From JAPHTQ01 sp050287105 (GTDB lineage: Bacteria > Pseudomonadota > Gammaproteobacteria > Thiohalomonadales > Thiohalomonadaceae), in assembly GCA_050287105.1 (NCBI GenBank), contig JBNKBG010000001.1:6094-70093 (forward strand): a DNA stretch of 64,000 bases, written 5' to 3'. A program made the translations under genes and the position numbers. The stretch's first letter is position 1. Every line of letters starts with the position of its first letter. This document shows positions 51,224-60,152 of the stretch, piece by piece. Under the pieces are notes generated by a model. That model was not told the DNA's origin, made no database searches, and was given only the letters and a program-made list of their open reading frames with translations.

Positions 51224-54200
51224 TCACTGTTTAGTAACAGTGACACCTTCTTCACGCCCAAAATTGCTGAAGAAAGAGTCACATTGGTCTGGCTTAATTG
51301 TAAAGCAGGCATCAGAACCAGTATTCGATTGACTGTACCCACAATGAACAAACACACTTGAAGCAGTGGAATTGGGCGAGCCATCGTTTGTTGGCAAGTC
51401 ATCAGGGAAGAATATGCCTGGGCGCGGGTTTCCGTTAGCATCCGGTGTCGCTCTAAACGTATTGATCCCCTCATATGTGCCAGGAGCAACAGTGTTTTCA
51501 TTGGCAGGATCGTTCGGGACAGTACTACCTTCCCCAGTAAATACAACATTGCCATTTGAATCTGTCACCGTAACAGTGGAATCGTATGTACCAGAACCAC
51601 TACCAGGAGTGAATACCACTGTAGATTGCAGCCCAGAAGGATCAATTCCATTGATCGGGTCGCTAAATGCGTAAGCGTAGAGGTTCGTTTGGCCTCCCCC
51701 GAATTTAATTGGATCATCTGCGGTCCACCTTCCCGTCACCGCATCATAATCCCTCGCCCCAAACCGTGTCAGTTGGGTGTGCTGGTCATAGATGCCGCCC
51801 GAAAACCCAAACGGCTGGAATCCGGGATTGGTGTCGTTGGTGACATTCCCGAATTCATCATAGTCCATTCGCTGCACGATTTCGCCTGTGCTGCTGTTGA
51901 CGATGAGCCTCGGACTGCCGAGGTGGTCGCTGATGATGCGATAGGTGATGCCACCCTTGACCATGTAGCTCGGGACGTTGCCTTTTTCAGCGTAGGTGAA
52001 TCTTGCTGTGACGTTCCCTGCCCCATCCAATTCGGCGATGGGATTGAGCTGGTCGCGGTAGAGGAAGCCCTGTACCAGTACACCGTCGACTTTTTTACCG
52101 ATTCGCCGGTTCTGCCCATCGATGAGATAGTCGATGGTCATTCCACCCGGTAGAGTGACCTGCATCAGGTTACCCAGCAGGTCGTAGTGGTAGTTGGTGG
52201 TTAACCCCGCTTCGGTTTTGCTCAGTAACTCACCATTAGTGGTGTAGCTATAACTGGCTCCACCATAGGTCAACAACCGATCCTGCTCATCATAGGTGGC
52301 ACCGGTGCCGTTGTGGTCGATGCGGTTACCATTAAGGTCGTAGGTGTAAGTGGAAACAATGACGCCATCCTTACTCACCGTCTGCAATCTACCCGCCAGG
52401 TCGTAACCGTAGTCGTAGATGGTAGTCACGCCTTCTATGTTTTCGGTCTTTTGGGTGATACGGCCCAGTTTGTCTCGCTGGTATTGGGTGTCCAGCACGG
52501 TGGTGCCACTAATTTGCGCGGTTTCACCTGTCGCCTCACCGAAGCCGTTGTAGGTACAGCTGGTGGTGAGATTGCTCAGGGTGGTACCGGTAAGCAGGCC
52601 GTTTACAAGACTGCGATCCAGAGTCAGATCACCCGCTTGTGATAACAGACCATCATCATCGTAACCATAGCTGACAGCGCTACCGTTGACGCTGCGGCTG
52701 GTGATCCAGAAGTTGTTGTCGTATGTCTGGCTGACGTTGCCGCTGATGTCGCCCGCCCATGTGGTGGAGAGGGGCAGGAAGCCATCGTAACTATAAGTGA
52801 GGGTGTTGCCATCAGGCGCGGTCAGTGTACTCAGTTTGCCCGTGGTGGCGTTGTAGTCATAGCCGTACTGGCCTCGCGGAATAGTAAGTGTGGCAAGCTT
52901 GCCCCCACTGTTGTAGCCGAGGGTGACTGTCTGGCCGTCCGGACGCAGGACTTTGGTCAATTGCTTGTCGAGGTTGTAGCTGTATTGAGTGATTGTTTCC
53001 ACGCCGCTCAGGTTAGGTGGTGTGTAGTCAGTCTCTTTATCAACAGTGTTGTAACTGAAAACGTGGGCGCTTTTCCCCGGCGGGGTGAGGCTGGTGAGGT
53101 TGCCGTTGGCATCGTAGCCATATTGGATAATACGACCATCAGGCAGTTTCTGTTCGGTTACCCGACCCACAGCATCATTGGTAAAGATAACATTTCGACC
53201 CATCGGATCGGTGATACTCCCGAGATAACCTTGGTTGTCGTAATCGAAAGTGAGAGAACGGACAGTAGCACCGATTCCTGTTGTGATACCGGTTAGGCGG
53301 CCACGAGTATCGTAATTGTAATTTACCGCATCAAGATCAAATCTCTGATCTAAAACCGGCCGACCTTTATCGTTCAGCTCGACATGACTCTGGCGACCGG
53401 CAGGAGTCGTTGCCGTCCAGGTGTGTGTGGCAGCGTCGTAAGCGGTGGAGGAAGTCCTACCGTTGACCGTAGTAGTTTCCGATAGCGTGGTCAAATCGCT
53501 GGCGTCGGTCAGTGAAGCCGTGCGATCAGCGCTGAGAGAGAGGGTTATGCCTGCCTGGGTAGTGATGGTGGAAGCATTCACGTAGGGCGCCCCCATGCCG
53601 TCACGCGGGTCGGGTACCCTGTGCAAAGTACGCACAGTGCCATCTGCAGCGGTAGCTGTTTCTGCAATCTCGTTGTCTGTGGTCGTGATATGGCGGGTAG
53701 CCACAGTACCGTCCGGGGAAATTGAGGTTCTTAATATTTCCGTTTCGTTCAGTCGCTCGACGCCAAAGCGTGAGATGCGGCCTTCCCCACTGGTCATGCT
53801 CCCTTCGAAACCGTTGTCTGTCTGGGTGCGAGCGAGTATCCAGCCACCGCCATCGGGCTGAGACTCACTAGTCAAACGACCGAGGGTATCGTACCCATAA
53901 ATGTATTCTGCCCCTGCCGGTTTCTTGAAAGATGTCATGAGACCACCCGATGTGTATCCCATTTGGTACGTTTCACCAACAGGATTGGCGACTGAGGCAA
54001 GGTAGCCATTAGGATCCAGTGTAACTATGGTACGTTGTCCATCAGGAGCAGTGATGGCAGTAGGTTTACCTGTGATATCGCGTTCGATGGTGATGGTGTT
54101 GCCGTCGCCATCTTCGAAACCGATGAGATTCCCGTCGCCGTCATAATTAAACGTCTGGCGTACCGTGCCGGTTACGCTATCAAGAGTACGGAGGTGTCGA

Positions 54201-57200
54201 CCCGAAACATTGAATACGTAGTATTCGCTGTGATCAGCAGCAGGAACCATGAATTCGCCGGTCGACAATTCGATGCCCGGAGGAGCTACCCGGCGGATAC
54301 GGAAGTTGTAGGTGTCCGCAATGTAGAGACTGCCGTCGGGGCCGAGGGCTACATCGTGCGGCCGGTATATATGCGCCAGGATGGCCGGGCTACCGTCACC
54401 GCCATAACCGGCAACACCGATGCCAGCTACAGTGGTGATGATACCTTCTGGGCTCACCTGGCGAATACGGTGGCCTCTATTCTCTGCAATGTAGAGATTG
54501 CCATCTGGGCTGAAGGCGACGCCAGACGGCCCGTTGAGCAATGCCTGTGTAGCCGGACCATCATCACTGCCATAACCACCACCGGCCACGGTGGTGATAA
54601 TACCATCCGAGCTCACCCGGCGGATTCGGCCGCTGTAATAATCCGCAATGTAGAGGCTACCGTCGGGGCTGAGTGCCAGACCGTTCGGGTAGCGGAACTG
54701 CGCCAGTGTAGCCAGACCACCGTCGCCACCATGACCCCAAGCACCGCTACCGGCCACAGTGGTGATGATGCCGTCCGGACTCACCCGACGGACGCGATTG
54801 TTAAGAGTATCCGAAATATAGAGGCTACCGTCGGGTCCAAGGGCAACACCACCTGGGCCGGAGAGTTGTGCCTGGGTGGCTGGGCCGCCGTCGCCGCTAA
54901 AACCTGAAACACCGGTGCCAACCACAGTAGTGATGATGCCGTCTGCCCCCACCATGCGGACACTATGACTACCGTAGTCCGCTATGTAGAAGCTACCGTC
55001 AGAGCCGATGGTGATATCGGACGGGGAGACGAGCTGCGCCTGAGTGGCCAAACCGCCGTCACCGCTATATCCACTAGTGCCTGTACCGGCCACAGTGCTA
55101 ATGATGCCGTTCGGGCTCACCCGGCGGATACTGGGATAGGTGGTGTCCGCAATGTAGAGGCTGCCGTCGGGGCCGAGAGCGATACCGTGCGGGGTAGTTA
55201 ACCGTGCCTGGGCGGCCGGACCGCCGTCGCCACTATAACCGACAACACCTGTGCCAGCCACGGTGGTAATGATATTGCCCTGAGCGGCTGCACGGCGCCA
55301 CGTTCCGTCGCCCCGGTAGAGGATGGACTCAGCTGTGCCGTAAGTGTGCTGCGCATCCAGGCTCCATCTACCCATTTCGGCGGCACTCGCTATATTGCCG
55401 CTTACAGCAACTGTGTGCTGCCGGGATAAAACCACTTCCGCAGTCGCCCGGTTCCCGCCAATAGCCACGCCGGTACCGATCCGAGCAAAAGAAGAGGAAA
55501 ACCCGCTAGGTTTACTATAGATGGCACTATAGACAAAGTGCAGGCTAGAGGTAAGGTTGACATAGCCCATCACGGACCGGCCAAACCCATCCTTTCCGTC
55601 CCACTGGAATGTGGTGTGCAAATTCGGCGCAGGAACAAAGGTCTGGTGGTGAATCTGCCCGGCCACACGGATTTCGAGTTCTATTCGTTTCAGTGAACTC
55701 GGTACGGAAGAACCACTTATCGAAATATCGACTGTTCTACCCGCGACATAACCCGGCACACGATCAGAGCGATAGTTGAGAGTATAGGATGTACCTGTGA
55801 TTGGAATCGACTCACCCAGCACCTGATTCTCCGCTTCGATGATACAGCCGGTGCATTCTGTTGGATCGAATGGCTTGTCTTTATTTTTCGTCTTTGCCAA
55901 ATCTACAAGCGGCGGTACCGCATTATTCGGCGGTACAAACGGCCAATTGTAATCCCAAGGTGTAAAGTGGGTGATCGGTGCGCGCCACAGGCTCTTACCT
56001 GGCTGGTAGAGTTGTACCAGTTGCGCACGCTCTGCGTCGGTAATTCCAAGGGCGGCCAGTGCAGCCACATCAGCGGGTACACCACTGCCATCGACATCAA
56101 TATCTGCCATACCGTTGCTGACAGAAAGTATTTCGATCACCCGACCGTTATCCGACGGAATCCAGGTAGCTTTATCGCGGTCGTACCAGCCCACTGGCAC
56201 GATCCCTCCAACAGGGAAACCGATGAAGTTGTCGACGTAGACGGGTACCGGCTGGTTGAATTGCACTGTCCTGGCACCAGCATTGATTGCTTCGTCCACA
56301 CTCAGTTCCACCGCGTAAGTATAACCGCTGCTCGGCGGCAATTTGCCCGGCATGGTATCGGGGCCTTCCGTACCGACGGTGTATTCGGTGGCACGGACGT
56401 TCATTGAAGTGAGTGGTTGTGTGCTGCCGTCTGGCATAACCATGCTAGCCTGGAGCCCCTGAGGAAAAAGAATGGTCGCCTGGCGACTACCGTCGGCGTC
56501 TGTCATGACGCTGCCCTGCGCCACCTGGAATGGTGTGCTGGAGTTAAGGTCGATGGTGGCGACGTTTGTGTCTAGCGGAATCATCACCACGTCCGACAGC
56601 CAAGCGTAGTCCTTCCACGGCGCATTCACTTGCCGTTGTACCGGCAGGTAGCCTTCCTTTATGTAGTTGACGGTGAGGATGCCTCCGCCATTTACCGCCA
56701 TATCGAACATGCCGTCGGTACGAGTACCGGACCAGCCGAATTCACTGTGATTGAGAATGCTGATGGTCACACCTTTCAATGGTGCGCCGCCACGGGTAGT
56801 GACCTTGCCGCGCAGTATCGCGACACGACGCTCCTTAATGGTGTTTGGTGGTACATCAAACTGAATCGGATGGCTACCACTGTAGAGAAAGGCAGTGGAG
56901 TCGTATAGTTTAGTGGCCACAGTCGGATCGTTAGGTGGTGCGACATTGGCTGGGTCGACCGGCACGTACCCGTTATTGGGTATCGGTGTCACATTGCCGG
57001 TAGAGATCGTTACATCTTCTACAGCGGTGTTACCTGCACCGTCACGCACAGTGATAATCAGATCATCGCCTGGGCTCGTAGCCAATTGCGCGCTAAAACT
57101 ACCGTCCGCAGCAACCTGCACCGTCACCGATTCTCCGGTGGACGTATTGGTAATGGTGATCCAGCTACCCGGTTCAGCACTACCTGGCGCACCAGTGATG

Positions 57201-58780
57201 ATCGCGCTACCTGCTTCGATGACGATCGTGATCAAATCACCGTTTACAGGTTGCGGAGCGATGGTGTCGAGGGTACCGCTGAGGGCATAGGTGGTACTGT
57301 TACCCGCCAGATCGGTGGCAATGATATCGAAGCTGTTGCTACCCTCAGTCAATGCAGCGCTGTGACTGAAATAATTCTGCGCATTGAGGAGCAGTGCAGT
57401 CCCGTTAATCGTGGCTTTGACTGTCTCGTTAATCGCACCGTTAATAGTGAGCGGAGTCTGGTTGGTAATGAAATCGTTGGCCGGAGTATCGACAGTAATG
57501 ACTGGAGGAATAGTATCGACGGTGAAGGTAACTTCAGTTTTGTCCGAGGTGTTACCGGCGAAGTCTTCGACATGAGCCGCCAGAACGGCACCACCATCGG
57601 AAAGAGGGCTGGCCAGTGTGCATTGGGCTGTGGCCTCTGTCGTATCACATGTCGCTGCGACTTCGGCACCATTGATATATAGTTTCAGGCTATCACCATC
57701 CACCCCCATACCATTGTCGCTATAACTGACCTTGATGGTGGGCAGGTTGGTATTGAGGTAGCTGCCATCCAGCGGCAGGGTAATAGTGAGTGTGGGAGCA
57801 GTTGTGTCATAGTAGATCGCCAGGGCGCGAATAGCTTTACTTCGATTCGCGTCACCAATGGCATGGCGTATTTGCCCAGATGAATCTATGTGGATTAATT
57901 GTTTGTTGTTTGCCAACCAGGCGCTACCGTCGGCCTTGTCGGCTACCAATGCGACGCTCCTACCTCCAAAATGGGCTCCACGATAAGGATCGATATCTAC
58001 TTGTAATAGACCACTACCATCGGTCTTGAGCAGGTTCTTCTCGCCTACAGCCCAGACTGCTCCGCTGTAGTCCGAGGCCAGAAAATCAATTGGTCTAATG
58101 CCTTGCTGAAACTTTAAAGTGCCTGTTTCATCAACACGCATCAATTCCTTCTCGGTAGCGAACCACAGTTCCTGCAAATATTCGTCAAATGAAATTGCCT
58201 TGATCTTGTCCTTTGTATTGAGAATATTCTGCAGGACTAGTGTTGCGCCCTGATCGTCAACAAGATACAACCATTTTTCATCTGCCAACCAAACTTGAGA
58301 GGACAGTGGAGCATAGGTGAGCCCGGTGATATTTTCCTTTGCTTGAACATACGCCAGCAGGTCCCCTGAAGAGGAATAGTGTGTCAATTGATGCTCATAG
58401 GCCAGCCAGATAGAGCCGTCGAGAGGCTCTATCAGCATCTCCGTATTACCCGCTCCTGGGCATCCATTAATACAGGTAATTGGATAGTTACCTATCACGG
58501 TCCCATCAAAGGCATAGGCAGTAAGTTGTTTCTTGCCGTAAGTCCAGACTACGCCACGTTTTTCATCCAGAGCGAGTTCTTTTACATTCACTGTACTGCC
58601 GATCTCGAACAAAATTGTGCCGTCGGTGGTAGCTAGTTTGAGGATACCATCCGTCTCCGCTACCCACAGGGCACCGACATAATCGTTATTGAGGTTGGTT
58701 ATCGCTTCAGCAGTGAAGGTGGTAAATAAAAGGGCGAGGGTAGAGAAAACAATGGCGCGAAGAATGGTGGCGTGTAGCAC
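51224..58780 (-). CDS. Large teneurin-like Rhs/YD-repeat protein with Sec signal peptide and variable C-terminal tip
   Basis: A 2518-residue protein starting at GTG 58780 (GGGAG upstream). Order of parts: Sec signal peptide (1-25); a propeller-like region of VW/LWxA repeats (about 30-325); Ig-like repeats beginning TAPTLTITLP and PPVITVDTP (about 325-595); a carboxypeptidase-regulatory-like domain (about 650-715); six NHL repeats (about 1168-1500); YD repeats such as YGYDANGNLTSL (about 1500-2290); the Rhs core ending GRWTADDPIKFGGG and DPINGIDPSGL (near 2350-2382); then a 135-residue tip. The tip contains GTYEGINTFR and VFVHCGYSQSNTGSDAC, resembling His/Cys motifs of L,D-transpeptidase-like effectors. 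No PAAR, VgrG or TcB part is present. Confidence 0.88.
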   Translation of the reverse strand: MLHATILRAIVFSTLALLFTTFTAEAITNLNNDYVGALWVAETDGILKLATTDGTILFEIGSTVNVKELALDEKRGVVWTYGKKQLTAYAFDGTVIGNYPITCINGCPGAGNTEMLIEPLDGSIWLAYEHQLTHYSSSGDLLAYVQAKENITGLTYAPLSSQVWLADEKWLYLVDDQGATLVLQNILNTKDKIKAISFDEYLQELWFATEKELMRVDETGTLKFQQGIRPIDFLASDYSGAVWAVGEKNLLKTDGSGLLQVDIDPYRGAHFGGRSVALVADKADGSAWLANNKQLIHIDSSGQIRHAIGDANRSKAIRALAIYYDTTAPTLTITLPLDGSYLNTNLPTIKVSYSDNGMGVDGDSLKLYINGAEVAATCDTTEATAQCTLASPLSDGGAVLAAHVEDFAGNTSDKTEVTFTVDTIPPVITVDTPANDFITNQTPLTINGAINETVKATINGTALLLNAQNYFSHSAALTEGSNSFDIIATDLAGNSTTYALSGTLDTIAPQPVNGDLITIVIEAGSAIITGAPGSAEPGSWITITNTSTGESVTVQVAADGSFSAQLATSPGDDLIITVRDGAGNTAVEDVTISTGNVTPIPNNGYVPVDPANVAPPNDPTVATKLYDSTAFLYSGSHPIQFDVPPNTIKERRVAILRGKVTTRGGAPLKGVTISILNHSEFGWSGTRTDGMFDMAVNGGGILTVNYIKEGYLPVQRQVNAPWKDYAWLSDVVMIPLDTNVATIDLNSSTPFQVAQGSVMTDADGSRQATILFPQGLQASMVMPDGSTQPLTSMNVRATEYTVGTEGPDTMPGKLPPSSGYTYAVELSVDEAINAGARTVQFNQPVPVYVDNFIGFPVGGIVPVGWYDRDKATWIPSDNGRVIEILSVSNGMADIDVDGSGVPADVAALAALGITDAERAQLVQLYQPGKSLWRAPITHFTPWDYNWPFVPPNNAVPPLVDLAKTKNKDKPFDPTECTGCIIEAENQVLGESIPITGTSYTLNYRSDRVPGYVAGRTVDISISGSSVPSSLKRIELEIRVAGQIHHQTFVPAPNLHTTFQWDGKDGFGRSVMGYVNLTSSLHFVYSAIYSKPSGFSSSFARIGTGVAIGGNRATAEVVLSRQHTVAVSGNIASAAEMGRWSLDAQHTYGTAESILYRGDGTWRRAAAQGNIITTVAGTGVVGYSGDGGPAAQARLTTPHGIALGPDGSLYIADTTYPSIRRVSPNGIISTVAGTGTSGYSGDGGLATQAQLVSPSDITIGSDGSFYIADYGSHSVRMVGADGIITTVVGTGVSGFSGDGGPATQAQLSGPGGVALGPDGSLYISDTLNNRVRRVSPDGIITTVAGSGAWGHGGDGGLATLAQFRYPNGLALSPDGSLYIADYYSGRIRRVSSDGIITTVAGGGYGSDDGPATQALLNGPSGVAFSPDGNLYIAENRGHRIRQVSPEGIITTVAGIGVAGYGGDGSPAILAHIYRPHDVALGPDGSLYIADTYNFRIRRVAPPGIELSTGEFMVPAADHSEYYVFNVSGRHLRTLDSVTGTVRQTFNYDGDGNLIGFEDGDGNTITIERDITGKPTAITAPDGQRTIVTLDPNGYLASVANPVGETYQMGYTSGGLMTSFKKPAGAEYIYGYDTLGRLTSESQPDGGGWILARTQTDNGFEGSMTSGEGRISRFGVERLNETEILRTSISPDGTVATRHITTTDNEIAETATAADGTVRTLHRVPDPRDGMGAPYVNASTITTQAGITLSLSADRTASLTDASDLTTLSETTTVNGRTSSTAYDAATHTWTATTPAGRQSHVELNDKGRPVLDQRFDLDAVNYNYDTRGRLTGITTGIGATVRSLTFDYDNQGYLGSITDPMGRNVIFTNDAVGRVTEQKLPDGRIIQYGYDANGNLTSLTPPGKSAHVFSYNTVDKETDYTPPNLSGVETITQYSYNLDKQLTKVLRPDGQTVTLGYNSGGKLATLTIPRGQYGYDYNATTGKLSTLTAPDGNTLTYSYDGFLPLSTTWAGDISGNVSQTYDNNFWITSRSVNGSAVSYGYDDDGLLSQAGDLTLDRSLVNGLLTGTTLSNLTTSCTYNGFGEATGETAQISGTTVLDTQYQRDKLGRITQKTENIEGVTTIYDYGYDLAGRLQTVSKDGVIVSTYTYDLNGNRIDHNGTGATYDEQDRLLTYGGASYSYTTNGELLSKTEAGLTTNYHYDLLGNLMQVTLPGGMTIDYLIDGQNRRIGKKVDGVLVQGFLYRDQLNPIAELDGAGNVTARFTYAEKGNVPSYMVKGGITYRIISDHLGSPRLIVNSSTGEIVQRMDYDEFGNVTNDTNPGFQPFGFSGGIYDQHTQLTRFGARDYDAVTGRWTADDPIKFGGGQTNLYAYAFSDPINGIDPSGLQSTVVFTPGSGSGTYDSTVTVTDSNGNVVFTGEGSTVPNDPANENTVAPGTYEGINTFRATPDANGNPRPGIFFPDDLPTNDGSPNSTASSVFVHCGYSQSNTGSDACFTIKPDQCDSFFSNFGREEGVTVTKQ
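54283..55275 (-). repeat. Six NHL repeats of about 168 bp inside the Rhs gene
   Basis: Six consecutive units of 53-56 codons, each with IITTVAGTG, GDGGPATQAQL, P-G-hydrophobic-A-x-GPDGSLYIAD and R-hydrophobic-RRVSPDG. Five units are 56 codons and the fifth is three shorter. Six NHL units would close a six-bladed propeller. The DNA identity between units is high enough that unequal crossing-over could change the number. Confidence 0.85.
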
Positions 58781-59086
58781 TGGTGTACTCCCTTACATAC
58801 AGTCTTTATTTGGCGCATTGTGCGATAACAACTGAAAGCAACGCAACCCTTCTTTCTGGTCAGGATTTATGATGTATAACTCATTGATGAATAGAGAGAT
58901 GTATTTCATTCATTCCATGAGTACAAAAAATCCATATTCCGCCTGACGTATTCTGTCATGCTGGGATGGAGTTTCAGTCAGGCATGACTATCCAGTGATG
59001 CTATATATCCTAACTTGCGCCGGAATAGCAGAGAGATTTATCTAAGTATGTGGTGCTAAAATCCAGTCGACCAAGAAGGCAAATCT
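58781..59086. other. Intergenic region between the Rhs gene and hisC
   Basis: A 306-bp gap without a supported gene. It holds the GGGAG ribosome-binding site of the Rhs GTG start (58786-58792) and must contain the Rhs promoter, though no convincing -35/-10 pair is seen. Two nested inverted repeats are present: GCCTGAC/GTCAGGC (58941-58947, 58977-58983) and GTCATGC/GCATGAC (58955-58961, 58982-58988). They have no T tract. This is the right border of the accessory island. Confidence 0.6.
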
Positions 59087-60148
59087 TTAGTGTCCAATTA
59101 CTTCACTTAGCGCTGACAGCAGGGCTGTATTCTCATTGGCTTTACCAATAGTGATACGCAGATACTGTTCGATACGTGGCGCACGGAAGTGGCGCACGAT
59201 GATGCTACGTTCACGCAGCTTTGCTGCGAGTTTTTCCGCATCGTATTCCGGGTGTCTGGCGAAGATGAAGTTGGCTGCGGAAGACAGGACATCAAAACCC
59301 AGCTCGCGCATTTTTTGCGTCAACGTGTCGCGCTCGTCGATCACCGCCTGCCGGGTACGCTCGAAATGATCACGGTCCTGCATCGCTGCGGTGGCCCCCA
59401 CTATGGCGAGGCGATCCAGCGGATAGGAGTTGAAACTGTCCTTTACACGCACCAGCGCCTCGATCAATTCAGGATTGCCCATGGCAAAGCCGACGCGCAG
59501 CCCGGCCAGTGATCGGGATTTGGAGAAGGTTTGCGTTACCAGCAGGTTGGGATATTTGTTGATGAGTTTCACCGCGCTCTCACCACCGAAGTCGATGTAG
59601 GCTTCGTCGACGACCACCACTGAATCTGTGTTGCGCTTTAGCAGCGATTCAATCTCGCTAAGTGGTAGTAACATTCCGGTCGGCGCGTTGGGATTGGGGA
59701 AAATGATCCCGGCGTTGGGTTGTTGGTAATCGGCAACGCGCAGTTCAAATTTTTCATTCAACGGAATGGTTTCGTATTCAATGCCATAGAGGGCGCAGTA
59801 GACCGGATAGAAACTGTAGGTAATGTCCGGGAAGAGTAATTTGCCCGGATGCTGGAACAGGCCATGAAAGATGTGCGCCAGCACTTCGTCGGAGCCGTTA
59901 CCGACAAAAACCTGTTCGCTGCTCAGTCCGTAGTAATCGGCGATGGCCTGCCGCAGTTTTATGGATGTCGGATCGGAATAAAGACGCAGATCATCACTAA
60001 CCTCGGCAGCGATAGCTGCCAACGCCTTCGGTGATGGCCCATAGGGATTTTCGTTGGTGTTGAGCTTGATCAGATTGTTGATCTTCGGCTGCTCGCCCGG
60101 CACGTAGGGCGAGAGCCGATGCACGACTGGACTCCATAAGCGACTCAT
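59087..60148 (-). CDS. hisC: Histidinol-phosphate aminotransferase
   Basis: A 353-residue PLP-dependent aminotransferase that makes histidinol phosphate from imidazole-acetol phosphate and glutamate. Visible are LNTNENPYGPSPKAL near the N terminus, FVGNGSDEVLAHIF, the NPNAPTG motif, VVVDEAYIDFGG, and the PLP lysine in QTFSKSRSLAGLRVGFAMG near 210. It lies four bases after hisD in the hisG-hisD-hisC order typical of gammaproteobacteria. Confidence 0.96.
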   Translation of the reverse strand: MSRLWSPVVHRLSPYVPGEQPKINNLIKLNTNENPYGPSPKALAAIAAEVSDDLRLYSDPTSIKLRQAIADYYGLSSEQVFVGNGSDEVLAHIFHGLFQHPGKLLFPDITYSFYPVYCALYGIEYETIPLNEKFELRVADYQQPNAGIIFPNPNAPTGMLLPLSEIESLLKRNTDSVVVVDEAYIDFGGESAVKLINKYPNLLVTQTFSKSRSLAGLRVGFAMGNPELIEALVRVKDSFNSYPLDRLAIVGATAAMQDRDHFERTRQAVIDERDTLTQKMRELGFDVLSSAANFIFARHPEYDAEKLAAKLRERSIIVRHFRAPRIEQYLRITIGKANENTALLSALSEVIGH

Positions 60149-60152
60149 CTGT

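Noticed and set aside
54035..54907. A 290-residue open frame antisense to the NHL array
   Set aside because: Its repeated character is only the reverse of the NHL repeats in the Rhs gene; no start signal or family match is seen.
51224..58780. Rhs protein as a type VI secretion effector
   Set aside because: No PAAR domain, VgrG, EagR chaperone or T6SS gene is in the window, and the protein starts with a Sec signal peptide.
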